From: Paenibacillus sp. BIHB 4019 | GTDB taxonomy: Bacteria > Bacillota > Bacilli > Paenibacillales > Paenibacillaceae | Length of the DNA: 64,000 nt | Direction: 5' to 3' | NCBI RefSeq assembly: GCF_002741035.1 | Contig: NZ_CP016808.1 | Span: 2,306,001 to 2,370,000 of the forward strand | In this document: in pieces, positions 52,337-61,702 of the stretch | How the letters are laid out: each line of letters begins with the position of its first letter | Position numbering within the stretch: position 1 is the stretch's first letter | Notes under the pieces: generated by a model | Database searches by the model: none | Told to the model about the DNA's origin: nothing | The model's input: the letters and a program-made list of their open reading frames with translations, nothing else | Program-made: the position numbers and the translations under genes

Positions 52337-52453
52337 TTTATAATCCGGACATATAGCTGTCTGATAAGGTGCGATAAGCTTTGGGTAAATCTAGGTAAGC
52401 ATGGTGAACGGCTCACGCCTTAGCCGCTGTGCTTATGGAAAAGAGGAAATGAC

Positions 52454-52969
52454 ATGATGAAATCGATATTGGAGCAGCAAGAGGCCTTGAAGCTGGCGGG
52501 CATTGGCGTTCGGACAACGAATCAGGAGGAAGCGGGGCCGAATGGGCGCATTCCTGCGCTCTGGACACAATATTTTCAGCTGGAAGGCGCATACGCCAAT
52601 CAGGCCCAAGCCCAGGACGATTTTATTTATGGGGTATATACGGATTATGAAACGGATGCGAGCGGCGCTTACACGGCTTTCATCGGCCATACTTATGATT
52701 TAGACCTGGCAATAGCAACAGAAACGGCAGGCGCATCTGCCGCTGCAAATATGCAGCAAACCGTTGTGCCGAGCTCCCTGTACCGGGTTTTCGAGACGAG
52801 AAGAGGTCCTATGCCGCAGGTTGTCATTGAAGCTTGGCAGGAAATTTGGGCTTATTATGAGACAGCTGCCGAGCAGCGGGCGTATACGGGCGATTTTGAG
52901 CGGTATGATAAAAACGATTTTCAGGACGGGGAAGCGGTCGTTCGTATTTATATCGCCATCAAAAGCTGA
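52454..52969 (+). CDS. GyrI-like effector-binding domain protein
   Basis: 171 residues. The pattern LAGIGVRTTNQEEAGPNGRI and IPALWTQYFQLEG, then QTVVPSSLYRVFETRRGPMP and AWQEIWAYYE, is the AraC effector-binding / GyrI-like small-molecule domain without DNA-binding part. Such proteins bind amphipathic compounds, and some hydrolyse them. It follows the WYL regulator by 117 nt and probably belongs to the same stress response. Confidence 0.85.
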   Translation: MMKSILEQQEALKLAGIGVRTTNQEEAGPNGRIPALWTQYFQLEGAYANQAQAQDDFIYGVYTDYETDASGAYTAFIGHTYDLDLAIATETAGASAAANMQQTVVPSSLYRVFETRRGPMPQVVIEAWQEIWAYYETAAEQRAYTGDFERYDKNDFQDGEAVVRIYIAIKS

Positions 52970-53129
52970 ATGCGGTGAAGCGTTACGTTAGACGCGAATG
53001 CGTCATGTCATTGCCGTATGCCCCGCCACTGGATGAATCGCCTTTCCTTCTTGCTCGGCAAGCTTGGCTGTGTGCCGGCGTGCCTATGCTAGATGAGAGG
53101 ATAACGGATAGATTGGAAGGGGAAGGCGA

Positions 53130-54911
53130 ATGGTCAACAGAAACGAGCTGGAACAAATAAAAAAATGGAACAGGACCGGTGAATTTCATCGGTCCATTCA
53201 AGCGCTGCAGGAGGCCGCAGCCATTCCCGCTGATATTAGAAGTGAAGCGGGCTGCCAGGAAGGCTTTGATACGCTGTATTTATATGTGGAAGCGCAGCTT
53301 CACAGCGGGCATGCGGAGGAAGCAGAGGCGCATTACCCGGCGCTTCAATCGCTGCTGTATACGTGGAACGGCATTTATAGTCACAGCTATACCGCCAATT
53401 ATCAGCTGAATTTTATCCGGTCTGCGCTGGATTATGCGCTGGGGAGCAAGCTGTCGGCCGTGCGCGGCTTCGCTAGGCTAATGGAATATGGCGCACAGCT
53501 TGATGCGCAGCTGCGGGCGGCGATTTATTATTATTTTTCACTGATGGATTATGAGGATTACAACGTGGTGGATGCGGGAGAGAAGCTGCATTTAGCCAGG
53601 CGCGAGGAAGGCTGCACGCCTTTCATTGCCAAGCGGTTAGACGAATTGGAGCAGTGGATTGCCGTTCGCGAAGCCCGGATGGAGTGGGAGCAGCTTGATC
53701 GCAGCAGCTCAACCTTCCAGCAATTCGGGGAGCTTGCGGGCGGGCAAGAAAGCGGCATATGCGAGCTGGCGCTGAATGCCGAGGGCAGCTTGGCTGCCGT
53801 CCTCTATGAAGATGGCATCGTCCGCGTGTGGCATACAGCGGATGGCCAGCTTCAAGCTGTAATCAATAGGGAAAAAGGCGAAGCTGTGGGCGAGCATTCA
53901 GAAAGCAAAGCGGGAGCCGCTAGAGCGGCATTGTGCTTTAGTCCAGATTCCAGCTTGCTGGCGGTGGGCAGTGGGATAGGTGTCGTAGATCTTTTTCATG
54001 TGCATAGCGGGGAGCTGGAGCAGCACTGGGAGCTTTGTACGGACATGCAATCTCCGCACGGTGACGGGCATGTTCAGAGCTTGTACACCCATGTCAGCTT
54101 TAGCAGCAATGGACGTTATGCCGTCGTGATCCCGGTAGCGGAGGGCGATGTGGCTCCGTATGCAGATGGGGCGGATATGTCATGCTTCCATACTATATAT
54201 GTAATAGAGATAAACGGCGGACGATGTGTGCTGCAGCACGCGTTTCGCGAAGGGCGAATCGGTGCGGTTGCCTTCAGCGAGGATGAGCGGATGCTGGCGG
54301 TCGGCGTTATTGGCCAGGAGGTTGCGGTATGGGAGCTGAAGAGCGGCAGCATCGTCTATTTCGATCATGATTTTGTAACGGTGCAAGACCATGGGCGCAT
54401 GGCTTTGGCGAATACGATTGCTTTTGCCCATGGCAGCTCCATGCTTGCTTATCCGGCAAGCGATCATACGATTAAATTAATCAGCATGAGTGAATGGGGC
54501 GGCGTCTATACGATTCAACGGCGGGCGATTGTACTGGAGGAAGGCGTTACGGTTAGCGCCATAACGTTCAGCGAAGATGGAGGAACGCTCATTTCGGCAG
54601 AGGATCATAGCCGCTGGAAACAGGGCTTGCTCAGCATTTGGGATGTGGAGCGGGCACAGCAGCTGCATACGGCCGCTATTGAGCGCTCTGTCGCTTCCAA
54701 GCTTGCTATTCACGAACAAAACGATGAGCTATGGGTGCTTACCGGCCCAGTCTTGGAAATCCGCAGGCTGAGTACGCTTGAGCAGCTAAAAAGGCTGGAC
54801 CCTTACCGATGGCACAATTCCACAGCTATTTTGCAAAATTCGAGCGCGCTAGCTGACGATAGATCCGCTGGCGCCATTGCCTTTAACGGCAAGGTACGAT
54901 TTTTCAGCTAA
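53130..54911 (+). CDS. WD40 repeat protein with TPR-like N-terminus
   Basis: 593 residues with GGAAGGGG upstream. Residues 1-200 are helical and repeat-like (GEFHRSIQALQEAAAIPAD, HYPALQSLLYTWNGIY). The rest carries about six to seven WD40-type blades (GSLAAVLYEDGIVRVWHTAD, AALCFSPDSSLLAVGSG, AVAFSEDERMLAVGVIGQ, ITFSEDGGTLISAEDHSR). It is a cytosolic scaffold with no enzyme domain. WD40 proteins are uncommon in Bacillales. Repeat copy D overlaps the end of the gene. Confidence 0.82.
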   Translation: MVNRNELEQIKKWNRTGEFHRSIQALQEAAAIPADIRSEAGCQEGFDTLYLYVEAQLHSGHAEEAEAHYPALQSLLYTWNGIYSHSYTANYQLNFIRSALDYALGSKLSAVRGFARLMEYGAQLDAQLRAAIYYYFSLMDYEDYNVVDAGEKLHLARREEGCTPFIAKRLDELEQWIAVREARMEWEQLDRSSSTFQQFGELAGGQESGICELALNAEGSLAAVLYEDGIVRVWHTADGQLQAVINREKGEAVGEHSESKAGAARAALCFSPDSSLLAVGSGIGVVDLFHVHSGELEQHWELCTDMQSPHGDGHVQSLYTHVSFSSNGRYAVVIPVAEGDVAPYADGADMSCFHTIYVIEINGGRCVLQHAFREGRIGAVAFSEDERMLAVGVIGQEVAVWELKSGSIVYFDHDFVTVQDHGRMALANTIAFAHGSSMLAYPASDHTIKLISMSEWGGVYTIQRRAIVLEEGVTVSAITFSEDGGTLISAEDHSRWKQGLLSIWDVERAQQLHTAAIERSVASKLAIHEQNDELWVLTGPVLEIRRLSTLEQLKRLDPYRWHNSTAILQNSSALADDRSAGAIAFNGKVRFFS

Positions 54912-54947
54912 CGGCAGCTTTGCCGCCAGAGGCTGGCGACAGCCGTT
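54910..54947. repeat. Dispersed intergenic stem-loop repeat, copy D (best formed)
   Basis: Outer arms AACGGC-GCT and AGCCGTT pair, and inner arms GCCGCCAG and CTGGCGAC pair around AGG. It is wedged between the convergent WD40 and YhaI-like genes. Confidence 0.65.
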
Positions 54948-55371
54948 AACGCTCGCTTAACAGCAGCCGGCATAGGTCAGGATAAACCTCCTGATTGCCC
55001 AGAGCCATAAGCAAGTAAGCGGGGTTTGCATCCTTTGGCACAACAGCCGAAACGTAGGCAGCAAACTCAGGGTAGGTGGGGGGAGCATCGGCAAACAAAG
55101 GATGGTCTGGACTTGAAAATAGCGTGTGGCGCAGCTGAATGTCGGCAACCTTTGCTTTATAAAAGCGGATGCTATGCTCATCGTTAGCGGCATTTGCCCC
55201 CTTCATGCGATGATTTAACATATACAGCACATCATGCAACGCTCTTGTTTGCTGCTCGGTGAAATCATGATCTAATAAAAAAAGGTAGAATGGAAACTCA
55301 TCTTTCGCCATAATCATCCTCATGAGCTTCATTTGATATTTCAACCGTTCTATTTCTTCATGTACATTCAT
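54946..55371 (-). CDS. YhaI-like protein (DUF1878)
   Basis: 141 residues with GAGGTGAGA before the ATG. The N-terminal half, IERLKYQMKLMRMIMAKDEF then PFYLFLLDHDFTEQQTRAL, matches the B. subtilis YhaI / DUF1878 pattern. The C-terminal half is longer than YhaI and unassigned. It is soluble and helical, of unknown function. Confidence 0.65.
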   Translation of the reverse strand: MNVHEEIERLKYQMKLMRMIMAKDEFPFYLFLLDHDFTEQQTRALHDVLYMLNHRMKGANAANDEHSIRFYKAKVADIQLRHTLFSSPDHPLFADAPPTYPEFAAYVSAVVPKDANPAYLLMALGNQEVYPDLCRLLLSER

Positions 55372-55445
55372 GGAATCTCACCTCTTATTATTCTCTTCCA
55401 GTCTATTCCTTTTCTCTAGTATACGATAGCCGCAGAAACAACCGC

Positions 55446-55511
55446 AAAGAAACCGTTTCTCGGCATATTGGGAGCATGAGGCTGCCATATGCCAAGGAGA
55501 CGGTTTCTTTT
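55446..55511 (-). terminator. Terminator of the carbohydrate ABC operon
   Basis: AAAGAAACCGT and ACGGTTTCTTT form the base of a long hairpin with an inner GGCATAT/ATATGCC stem, just after the second permease gene. Confidence 0.75.
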
Positions 55512-55512
55512 C

Positions 55513-56346
55513 CTAGCCTTTCACGGAACCAGCAAGGCCGGATACGAAGTATTTCTGAAACGCGACATAGACGACGAGTACGGGCACGACCGAAATGAGC
55601 ACGCCTGCATTCATCAGCGGGTAGTTCGCCGAATATTGGCCGCGGAATGCCAGGAGCCCTGTCGTAATGGTGCGCATCGAATCCTTTGTAATAAAAATTT
55701 GGGCAAGCAAAAATTCATTCCACGTCGCCATAAAATCAAAGATAAACAGCGTTGCGATGGCGGGCATTGATAGCGGAATAATGATTTTGAAAAATTTTCC
55801 CATGACCCCGCAGCCGTCAATCAGGGCAGCCTCGTCAATTTCCTTGGGGATCGTGCGGAAAAACCCGCGCAAAATCAAAATGCCAAACGGAATGCCGAAG
55901 CCCAAATAAATAAGAATGATGCCGGGATACGTATCGACAAGCCCAAGCTTGTTGAGAATCATATTGAGCGGGACGAGGGTAGCCTGCATCGGAACCATCA
56001 TGCCGATGAGAAACAAGGCGAAGAGCCACTCGCTTCCCTTGAAGGCCAGCCGCGTCAGGGCAAAGGCGGCGAGCGCTTCGATTAAAATGCCGAGGGGAAC
56101 CTTTATTAAGGCGATAAACGCTGTATTTTTCATATACATGCTCATGCGCCCCTGCTCCCAGGCCTGAACAAAATTGTGCCACTGCAGCTTTTCGGGGAAC
56201 ATATAAAAAGGACGTGTCAGCAAGTCGCTGCTCGACTTTAGCGCCGTAAAGGCTATGAATAAAACGGGCAGCAGAAAGATGGCTGCTAATACTGCGATTA
56301 GGGCATATTTAAGTGCCTTACTGACGGGATGAACGCGCTGTTCCAT
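55513..56346 (-). CDS. Carbohydrate ABC transporter permease, MalG type
   Basis: 277 residues, six helices. The EAA loop that docks on the ATPase is EAALIDGCGVMGKFFKIIIP. The end YFVSGLAGSVKG is typical of the family. It forms the channel with the permease upstream. No ATPase is encoded here, so a shared MsmX-like ATPase elsewhere must power the system. Confidence 0.93.
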   Translation of the reverse strand: MEQRVHPVSKALKYALIAVLAAIFLLPVLFIAFTALKSSSDLLTRPFYMFPEKLQWHNFVQAWEQGRMSMYMKNTAFIALIKVPLGILIEALAAFALTRLAFKGSEWLFALFLIGMMVPMQATLVPLNMILNKLGLVDTYPGIILIYLGFGIPFGILILRGFFRTIPKEIDEAALIDGCGVMGKFFKIIIPLSMPAIATLFIFDFMATWNEFLLAQIFITKDSMRTITTGLLAFRGQYSANYPLMNAGVLISVVPVLVVYVAFQKYFVSGLAGSVKG

Positions 56347-56372
56347 CGGTTGGACACCATCCTTCCTCTATA

Positions 56373-57248
56373 TTACAAATGCGATTTTTTAGTCGTGTAA
56401 TAGACATACGGAATAATAATGATCAGCGAAATGAGAACTAAAAACATGGAAATGGCTGAGCCTGTGCCGATATTGGCAAATTTGAACGTCTGAATATACA
56501 TCCACGAAGCCAGCACATGGGTGCTTTCCGCCGGGCCTCCGCCCGTCATCGCATAAATCAAATCGTATACCTTCATGGACGATACCATCGTGATGGCGAT
56601 GACAATAACAAACGTTTCCCGCAGCAGGGGAACGGTAATAAACCAGAACATTTGCCGTGGCTTGGCACCATCAATCGTCGCCGCTTCATAGGGGTCCTGG
56701 GAAATCGTCTGCAGTCCGGCGAGAAACAGTACCATCGGCTGCCCAACGCCATTCCAGACGGCAGCAACGAACACGGCATAGAGGGCGAATTTCGGTTCCG
56801 CCAGCCAAGCCTGCGCCCAGCTGCCGAGTCCGACCAGCTCCAGCGCTTTATTGAATAATCCCTGCATGGGATTGTACATCCATGTCCAGATCGTCGCAAC
56901 GATGACCCCGGATAATACGTATGGGAAATAAAAAATGCCCCGAAACACAATGCGTCCCTTCAGCTTCTGATTCAATAAAATCGCCAGCATCAGTCCGATG
57001 CCCATAATGATTGTCAAAGAGCCGAGCGTCCATAACAGATTGTTGGCGACTGCTCTTGGAAAGACGGAATCGTGCAGCAAAAGATCGGTATAATTGCTTA
57101 AGCCGACAAATGTTTTCACTGGCGCAACGCCGTTCCAGTTAAAGAAGCTGAGATACAGCGTGTAGAGCGTCGGGATAAAGATAATAGCTACATAAATGAA
57201 AAGAGCGGGAAACACGAACAGCCAGGGCTTTATTACGCCGATTTTCAA
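56373..57248 (-). CDS. Carbohydrate ABC transporter permease, MalF type
   Basis: 291 residues from a TTG 8 nt after AGGAGG. Six helices; EAA loop EAATIDGAKPRQMFWFITVP; GGGPAESTHVLASWMY near the end is typical of sugar permeases. It lies between the binding protein (93 nt upstream) and the MalG-type partner (26 nt downstream) in one operon. Confidence 0.93.
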   Translation of the reverse strand: MKIGVIKPWLFVFPALFIYVAIIFIPTLYTLYLSFFNWNGVAPVKTFVGLSNYTDLLLHDSVFPRAVANNLLWTLGSLTIIMGIGLMLAILLNQKLKGRIVFRGIFYFPYVLSGVIVATIWTWMYNPMQGLFNKALELVGLGSWAQAWLAEPKFALYAVFVAAVWNGVGQPMVLFLAGLQTISQDPYEAATIDGAKPRQMFWFITVPLLRETFVIVIAITMVSSMKVYDLIYAMTGGGPAESTHVLASWMYIQTFKFANIGTGSAISMFLVLISLIIIIPYVYYTTKKSHL

Positions 57249-57341
57249 GCTTCATTCCTCCTTGCGAATCGAGATGGAGCGGGCGGGCAAAGCGGCCGCG
57301 CCCCATCTCTTTTCTCATTTACAGCGCTTCATGGATGCTTC

Positions 57342-58631
57342 TTAGCTTGTTTTATTTTTAGCCTTATAGTCAGCAGCGGCCTTCTCCATTCCTTCCGCAG
57401 CCTGCTCAGGCGTCCATTCTTTTAGAGCGACCTTGTCCTGCGCCTCAAACAGCTTCTGTACCACTTCCTGCGGAAGCGCTTGGTCGGTAATGAGGAAGCT
57501 GCCTTTCGTCGCCATATCGAGCAGCGGCTTCAGGTGGGGCGTGTTTTCTGAATAAGTGACATTAAGAGCAGCAGGAGTGCCGTAAGAATCAATATATTTA
57601 TTGACCACTTCAGCGCTAGTCAAATATTCCCCTACTTTAATGGTAGCCTCAAGCGTTGCTTGATCAAGGTCGGCGCTTACTTGGAACATTTCGGCAAATA
57701 CGGATGAACGCCCGGTCGGGAACTTGAATACCCCAAAATCATTGACATCAAATCCGGCTGCTGCAATATTGCCATCCAGCCATGTTCCATCAATATCTAA
57801 TCCCGTCGTTCCCGGATAGAAGAGATTGACGGCCTCTGTCGGATCAAGGGCAACATAGCCTTTAGGGAAATAGCCTTTATCGTTGTATTCCTTGAGCTTT
57901 GCGAACGTTTGAACAACGGCTGGATCGTTCCACGAGGCAGTCAGGCTGTTCAGCTTGTCATGCAGCTCGGGTCCTGCGAAATGCTCCAGCAGCTGCTCCG
58001 TCAGACGCATGACGTGCCAGCCGTTTTTGCCGCCGAGCGATAACGGTGTAATACCGCCATCCTTCATCGCCTGCAGCTGTGCTTCAAATTCTTCAAAGGA
58101 AGTAGGAGCGGTAAGCTTTAGCTTGTCATAGGCTATTTTGGAGTACCACGTATCGACGGCATTTAAGTGATAGGGGATGCCGGAAACTTTGCCGTTGTAG
58201 GTTCCCATATCAATGGCCGCTTGATTGTAAAGCGAAGGCCAATTATGGTCCTTGGCAATCTGGGTCAGATCAGCTGTAAGCCCATTTTCGGCATAAAAGG
58301 AACCCAGGGAACCGCCCCATGTAGACCACATATTAGGCAGCGTTCCCGAATTAGCGGCTACCTTTAACGCTTCTTTCATCGGATCAACAGCATATTTGCT
58401 AACCTCGATTTGAATATCGGGGTTAGCTGCATTAAAGTCAGCCGCAGCTCCGTCAATCCATGTATGCTCCTGCAAAGCCCACACGGATACGACGGTTTTC
58501 TTTGTGCTGCCTGTACTGCTTGTACCGCTCGTACTGCCAGCCTCTGAATTTGTGCCGCTGCTGGATGAGCAGCCGGCAGCAATAAGTGCGATTATCAATA
58601 AGCCAACAAAGGCTTGCCATCTTTTTGTCAT
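57342..58631 (-). CDS. Extracellular sugar-binding lipoprotein of an ABC importer
   Basis: 429 residues with a GGGGG site before the ATG. The lipobox LIAAGC is followed by a Ser/Thr/Gly linker, then a family-1 solute-binding fold (VVSVWALQEHTWIDGAAADF, SGIPYHLNAVDTWYSK). It captures an oligosaccharide for the two permeases downstream. The glycosidase encoded just upstream suggests what kind: an oligosaccharide that the enzyme cuts after uptake. Confidence 0.93.
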   Translation of the reverse strand: MTKRWQAFVGLLIIALIAAGCSSSSGTNSEAGSTSGTSSTGSTKKTVVSVWALQEHTWIDGAAADFNAANPDIQIEVSKYAVDPMKEALKVAANSGTLPNMWSTWGGSLGSFYAENGLTADLTQIAKDHNWPSLYNQAAIDMGTYNGKVSGIPYHLNAVDTWYSKIAYDKLKLTAPTSFEEFEAQLQAMKDGGITPLSLGGKNGWHVMRLTEQLLEHFAGPELHDKLNSLTASWNDPAVVQTFAKLKEYNDKGYFPKGYVALDPTEAVNLFYPGTTGLDIDGTWLDGNIAAAGFDVNDFGVFKFPTGRSSVFAEMFQVSADLDQATLEATIKVGEYLTSAEVVNKYIDSYGTPAALNVTYSENTPHLKPLLDMATKGSFLITDQALPQEVVQKLFEAQDKVALKEWTPEQAAEGMEKAAADYKAKNKTS

Positions 58632-58669
58632 GAGAATCCCCCTCTAGTGGTCAATCAAATAATGTTCAT

Positions 58670-60151
58670 TCAAATTTTGCTGATTCGCAGCGCTTGATAA
58701 GGAATGCCTGGAAGCGGGACTTTGCATTCCCCTGTAAAATGTCCCTCTAGCGGCGATATCGACATCGCCCAAGTATCAATTAAATCGATGCGGAACGCTG
58801 CGCCTTCCGGAAGCGATAAGCTGCGGAAAGCAGGGCGGCTGTCGCCAAAATAAATCAAATAATAGTCGCCCTCCACGCCTCCGGCAGAAGCATCCCATTT
58901 GAAATTAATGGCGCTCGTATCGAGTCGTGGCCCTTCTTCCATGATGCTGCGCAGAAACGCAATCCGCTCCGCGCTGCTTCCATGCAGCTCGCCTCCGTGC
59001 GACCACCAAATGATATCGTCTGGGTGTACATACGTCTCTCCATGAGTGACATAGCCGCCTTGGGCCATCCCTTCCCAGAAGCATTGGGTCATTCGCTCTG
59101 CGGTAAGATTGCCCCAGCCGTGATTCAGATTGCCTTCATAGCGGCATTCATCCACCACGATCGGCTTGCGGTAAAGCTCGCGCCATTCCGTTACGAAATT
59201 CAAATCAGCATGCTGGATGCTGGCATGTGTCACCCAAGGCTTCCCGTGATCATACCAATGCAGATTGCTTCTATAATGGATCTCGGGATTATGCCAGTTA
59301 TGAATGGAGCGAAGATGCTGGTATGGGTCATGCTCCTGAATGATGCGGAAAAACCGGTCCCAGTCTGTCATCTTCTTCTCGAACAGCAGATCATATTCAT
59401 TGGCAAGCGACCACCATAGGTTTCGGAAGGAGGCCAGCCTTGCCAGCGCGTACCGCAAATAATAATCGTCCGATTCAGCAGTCATGCGCGAGAAGCCCCA
59501 GCGGTCATAGGGGTGGAATAAAATCAGATCCGCTTCAATGCCGAGAAGCTGCAATTGCTCCAGCTGCGATTCCAGGCGGCGCCAAAAATCAGGATTGAAC
59601 GCCTCCCAATTAAAGCCTTGCTGCAAGGAGCCTGCGAAGGCAAAATGTTCCGGCTCGGCGGCGTTATAATCATAATGCTTCGGAAACACGCACATTCTAA
59701 TTTTGTTGAACGGTGCTTTGCTAAGCGAGCGCAGCGTTTGCTGTTCAAGCTGCTCCCCCTGATGGTTCCAGACATAAGCGGTTGTTCCAACCGGATAGAA
59801 GGGTGTTCCATCGGCATAGCTGAAATGAAAAATTTGATCTACCTTCACAGGTCCATGATTTTCAGCCGACGTGGGGGCGGTGCAGATGAGCGTTCCTTGC
59901 AGGCCATCCAGCTGCGCCGTGCTGCTGCTCGTAGTGAAGGACCACGTGCCTGTGCAATCCGGCATGAAGCGAATGACGTATTGTCCATCGCCATCATAGA
60001 AGCCGTCGACCTTAATGCTCCGATGCCCGAATTGAAATTCGGCGCCGAGTACAACTTCCTTATAGGGATTTCCTTCCTGCGGCCCTTCTATGCGAAGCTC
60101 AAAACGATTCCACTGCTCAGCCTCGAAAGGCTCTGGCCATATGCGAGTCAT
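58670..60151 (-). CDS. Glycoside hydrolase, DUF5060-DUF4038-DUF5605 type
   Basis: About 493 residues from ATG 60151 (AAGGAGG 7 nt upstream). An N-terminal beta domain (DUF5060-like: EQWNRFELRIEGP, GDGQYVIRFMPDCTGTWSF) is followed by a DUF4038-type TIM barrel (ADGTPFYPVGTTAYVWNHQ, SLANEYDLL with a catalytic-looking Glu, IVVDECRYEG with a second Glu) and a C-terminal beta domain (DUF5605-like). There is no signal peptide, so it works inside the cell. It is the first gene of the operon with the binding protein and permeases. Confidence 0.87.
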   Translation of the reverse strand: MTRIWPEPFEAEQWNRFELRIEGPQEGNPYKEVVLGAEFQFGHRSIKVDGFYDGDGQYVIRFMPDCTGTWSFTTSSSTAQLDGLQGTLICTAPTSAENHGPVKVDQIFHFSYADGTPFYPVGTTAYVWNHQGEQLEQQTLRSLSKAPFNKIRMCVFPKHYDYNAAEPEHFAFAGSLQQGFNWEAFNPDFWRRLESQLEQLQLLGIEADLILFHPYDRWGFSRMTAESDDYYLRYALARLASFRNLWWSLANEYDLLFEKKMTDWDRFFRIIQEHDPYQHLRSIHNWHNPEIHYRSNLHWYDHGKPWVTHASIQHADLNFVTEWRELYRKPIVVDECRYEGNLNHGWGNLTAERMTQCFWEGMAQGGYVTHGETYVHPDDIIWWSHGGELHGSSAERIAFLRSIMEEGPRLDTSAINFKWDASAGGVEGDYYLIYFGDSRPAFRSLSLPEGAAFRIDLIDTWAMSISPLEGHFTGECKVPLPGIPYQALRISKI

Positions 60152-60383
60152 GCTGTTCCTCCTTCTCTGATCATAAAAGTACATGGTATTTGGTGAATGG
60201 CTTCATTTTATAGGATGCTGTCCCCCATTCGTAGCTGTCCAAAGTATCCTTTTGTGCATTAATATGACTCTTTGCTTGTGCTAAGCTTGCCAATACGTAT
60301 CTGTAAGTAGACGAACGATGCTTTTTCCTATGCTTTTATGCCCATATGCAGCAAAAGGGACAACGCAGAGCCGAATGCAAGGC
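60152..60383. other. Promoter region of the glycosidase-ABC operon
   Basis: About 230 nt on the minus strand, presumably bound by the AraC-type regulator encoded just upstream. I see no clear cre or named operator. Confidence 0.45.
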
Positions 60384-60430
60384 GAAAAAGCCCCCTGTGT
60401 TCTTCTCTTGGAGGGAAGAGTCAGGAGGCG
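60384..60430 (-). terminator. Terminator of the two-component operon
   Basis: On the minus strand GCCTCCTG...TCTT pairs with AAGA...CAGGGGGC, followed by five T. Confidence 0.65.
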
Positions 60431-60469
60431 GAAGGCACAAGGCACAAAGCAGAAAGCTTTAGAAAAAGC

Positions 60470-61702
60470 TTATTGATTGCGATATTCTAATGGAGAAACG
60501 CCAGTGCGCTCTTTGAACAGCTTGCTAAAATAATGCGGGTTCATATAACCGATAGCAGCGGATATTTCATATACTTTGCAATTTGTCGTGCGCAGAAGCT
60601 GCTGCGCATGCTCGATTTTGTGGCGAATGACATATTCGCTGAAGCTTTCCCCGATCTCCTTTTGAAAAATGCGGCTTAAATAGCTTGGGCTGACATGGAT
60701 GGAAGCCGCTACTTTTACGAGCGATAAGTCCTCCAGCAAATGCTGGTCGATAAAAGCCTTCGACTTTCGAACGATAAAATTATCGCTTTGTTCGTTTAAA
60801 GGCAGCTGCAGCAGCGTTTCCATATAAGCCTTCGGCAGCTCTTCTAGGGAGCTGTAGCACGAGCTGACCGAGCAGATGATCGCTACGTTCAGCAGCTCCA
60901 GCGTCTTCTGCCGCACCATATCGAGCAGCTTGTTTAATTCGGCGGGGCTTTTGCTGCCCTCTTGGCCGGTATCGGCGTATTCGCCATGGCCCCGAGCCTG
61001 GGCAGCATCGGTTGAGCCCGCATATTGCGGACATAGCCAGATCACTTCGCGGTAATTGCGATGAAAGACAAGCCCGCCCCATTCCTTCGTAACAAATTCG
61101 GCAATGAGATGCTGGAGGGAACGGAAGCGCAAATGCCGGGCATCCTGCATAGGTGCGGCATCATCACGTTTACGGAAGACGGTTAGCCGAAAGCCGGTTT
61201 CAAAGGCAGACTGCTCCAGCTCTGCCAGCAGCGGCTGCTCAGGAAACGTATGCTCATCGAGCAGCGAAAGCAGATATTGATTTTTCTCCTCCTCTGTATA
61301 GGAGGGCTGGGGAGCGGAAGTGAGCGCAAGCTTCGCCGCAGCTTTAAGCAGGGAAGCGCCAATTTCCTCTTCATCCATCGTGGGCTTGTGCAAATAGTTG
61401 ACGGCACCGAGGCGAATCGCCTCTTTGGCATAGGTAAAATTATCATAGCTGCTGATGAAAATGATTTGGACGCCCGGATAGCGCTCCAGCGCCTTCTTGG
61501 CAAAAGCGAGCCCGTCCATGCCGGGCATTCGGATATCTGTAAGGATAATATGGATAGGCTGCTGGGCGTCCATAGCAAGCAGCGCTTCTTCCCCATTTGA
61601 GGCTTCGGCTTTCCAATGAACGCCGTATTTTTCCCAATCTACCATATGGCGCAGTCCTAGTCTTGCAATCGATTCATCTTCAACGACGAGCAGATTCCAC
61701 AT
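60470..61702 (-). CDS. Response regulator with AraC-type DNA-binding domain, YesN type
   Basis: About 410 residues from ATG 61702 (GAGGAGG 7-8 nt upstream; the ATG two codons earlier is too close). Receiver with E8/D9 and phospho-acceptor D56 in ILTDIRMPGMDG; conserved Lys in YLHKPTMD. C-terminal AraC HTH (SPSYLSRIFQKEIGESFSEY, MNPHYFSKLFKERTGVS). It overlaps the end of the kinase gene. It probably activates the glycosidase-ABC operon directly downstream. Confidence 0.92.
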   Translation of the reverse strand: MWNLLVVEDESIARLGLRHMVDWEKYGVHWKAEASNGEEALLAMDAQQPIHIILTDIRMPGMDGLAFAKKALERYPGVQIIFISSYDNFTYAKEAIRLGAVNYLHKPTMDEEEIGASLLKAAAKLALTSAPQPSYTEEEKNQYLLSLLDEHTFPEQPLLAELEQSAFETGFRLTVFRKRDDAAPMQDARHLRFRSLQHLIAEFVTKEWGGLVFHRNYREVIWLCPQYAGSTDAAQARGHGEYADTGQEGSKSPAELNKLLDMVRQKTLELLNVAIICSVSSCYSSLEELPKAYMETLLQLPLNEQSDNFIVRKSKAFIDQHLLEDLSLVKVAASIHVSPSYLSRIFQKEIGESFSEYVIRHKIEHAQQLLRTTNCKVYEISAAIGYMNPHYFSKLFKERTGVSPLEYRNQ

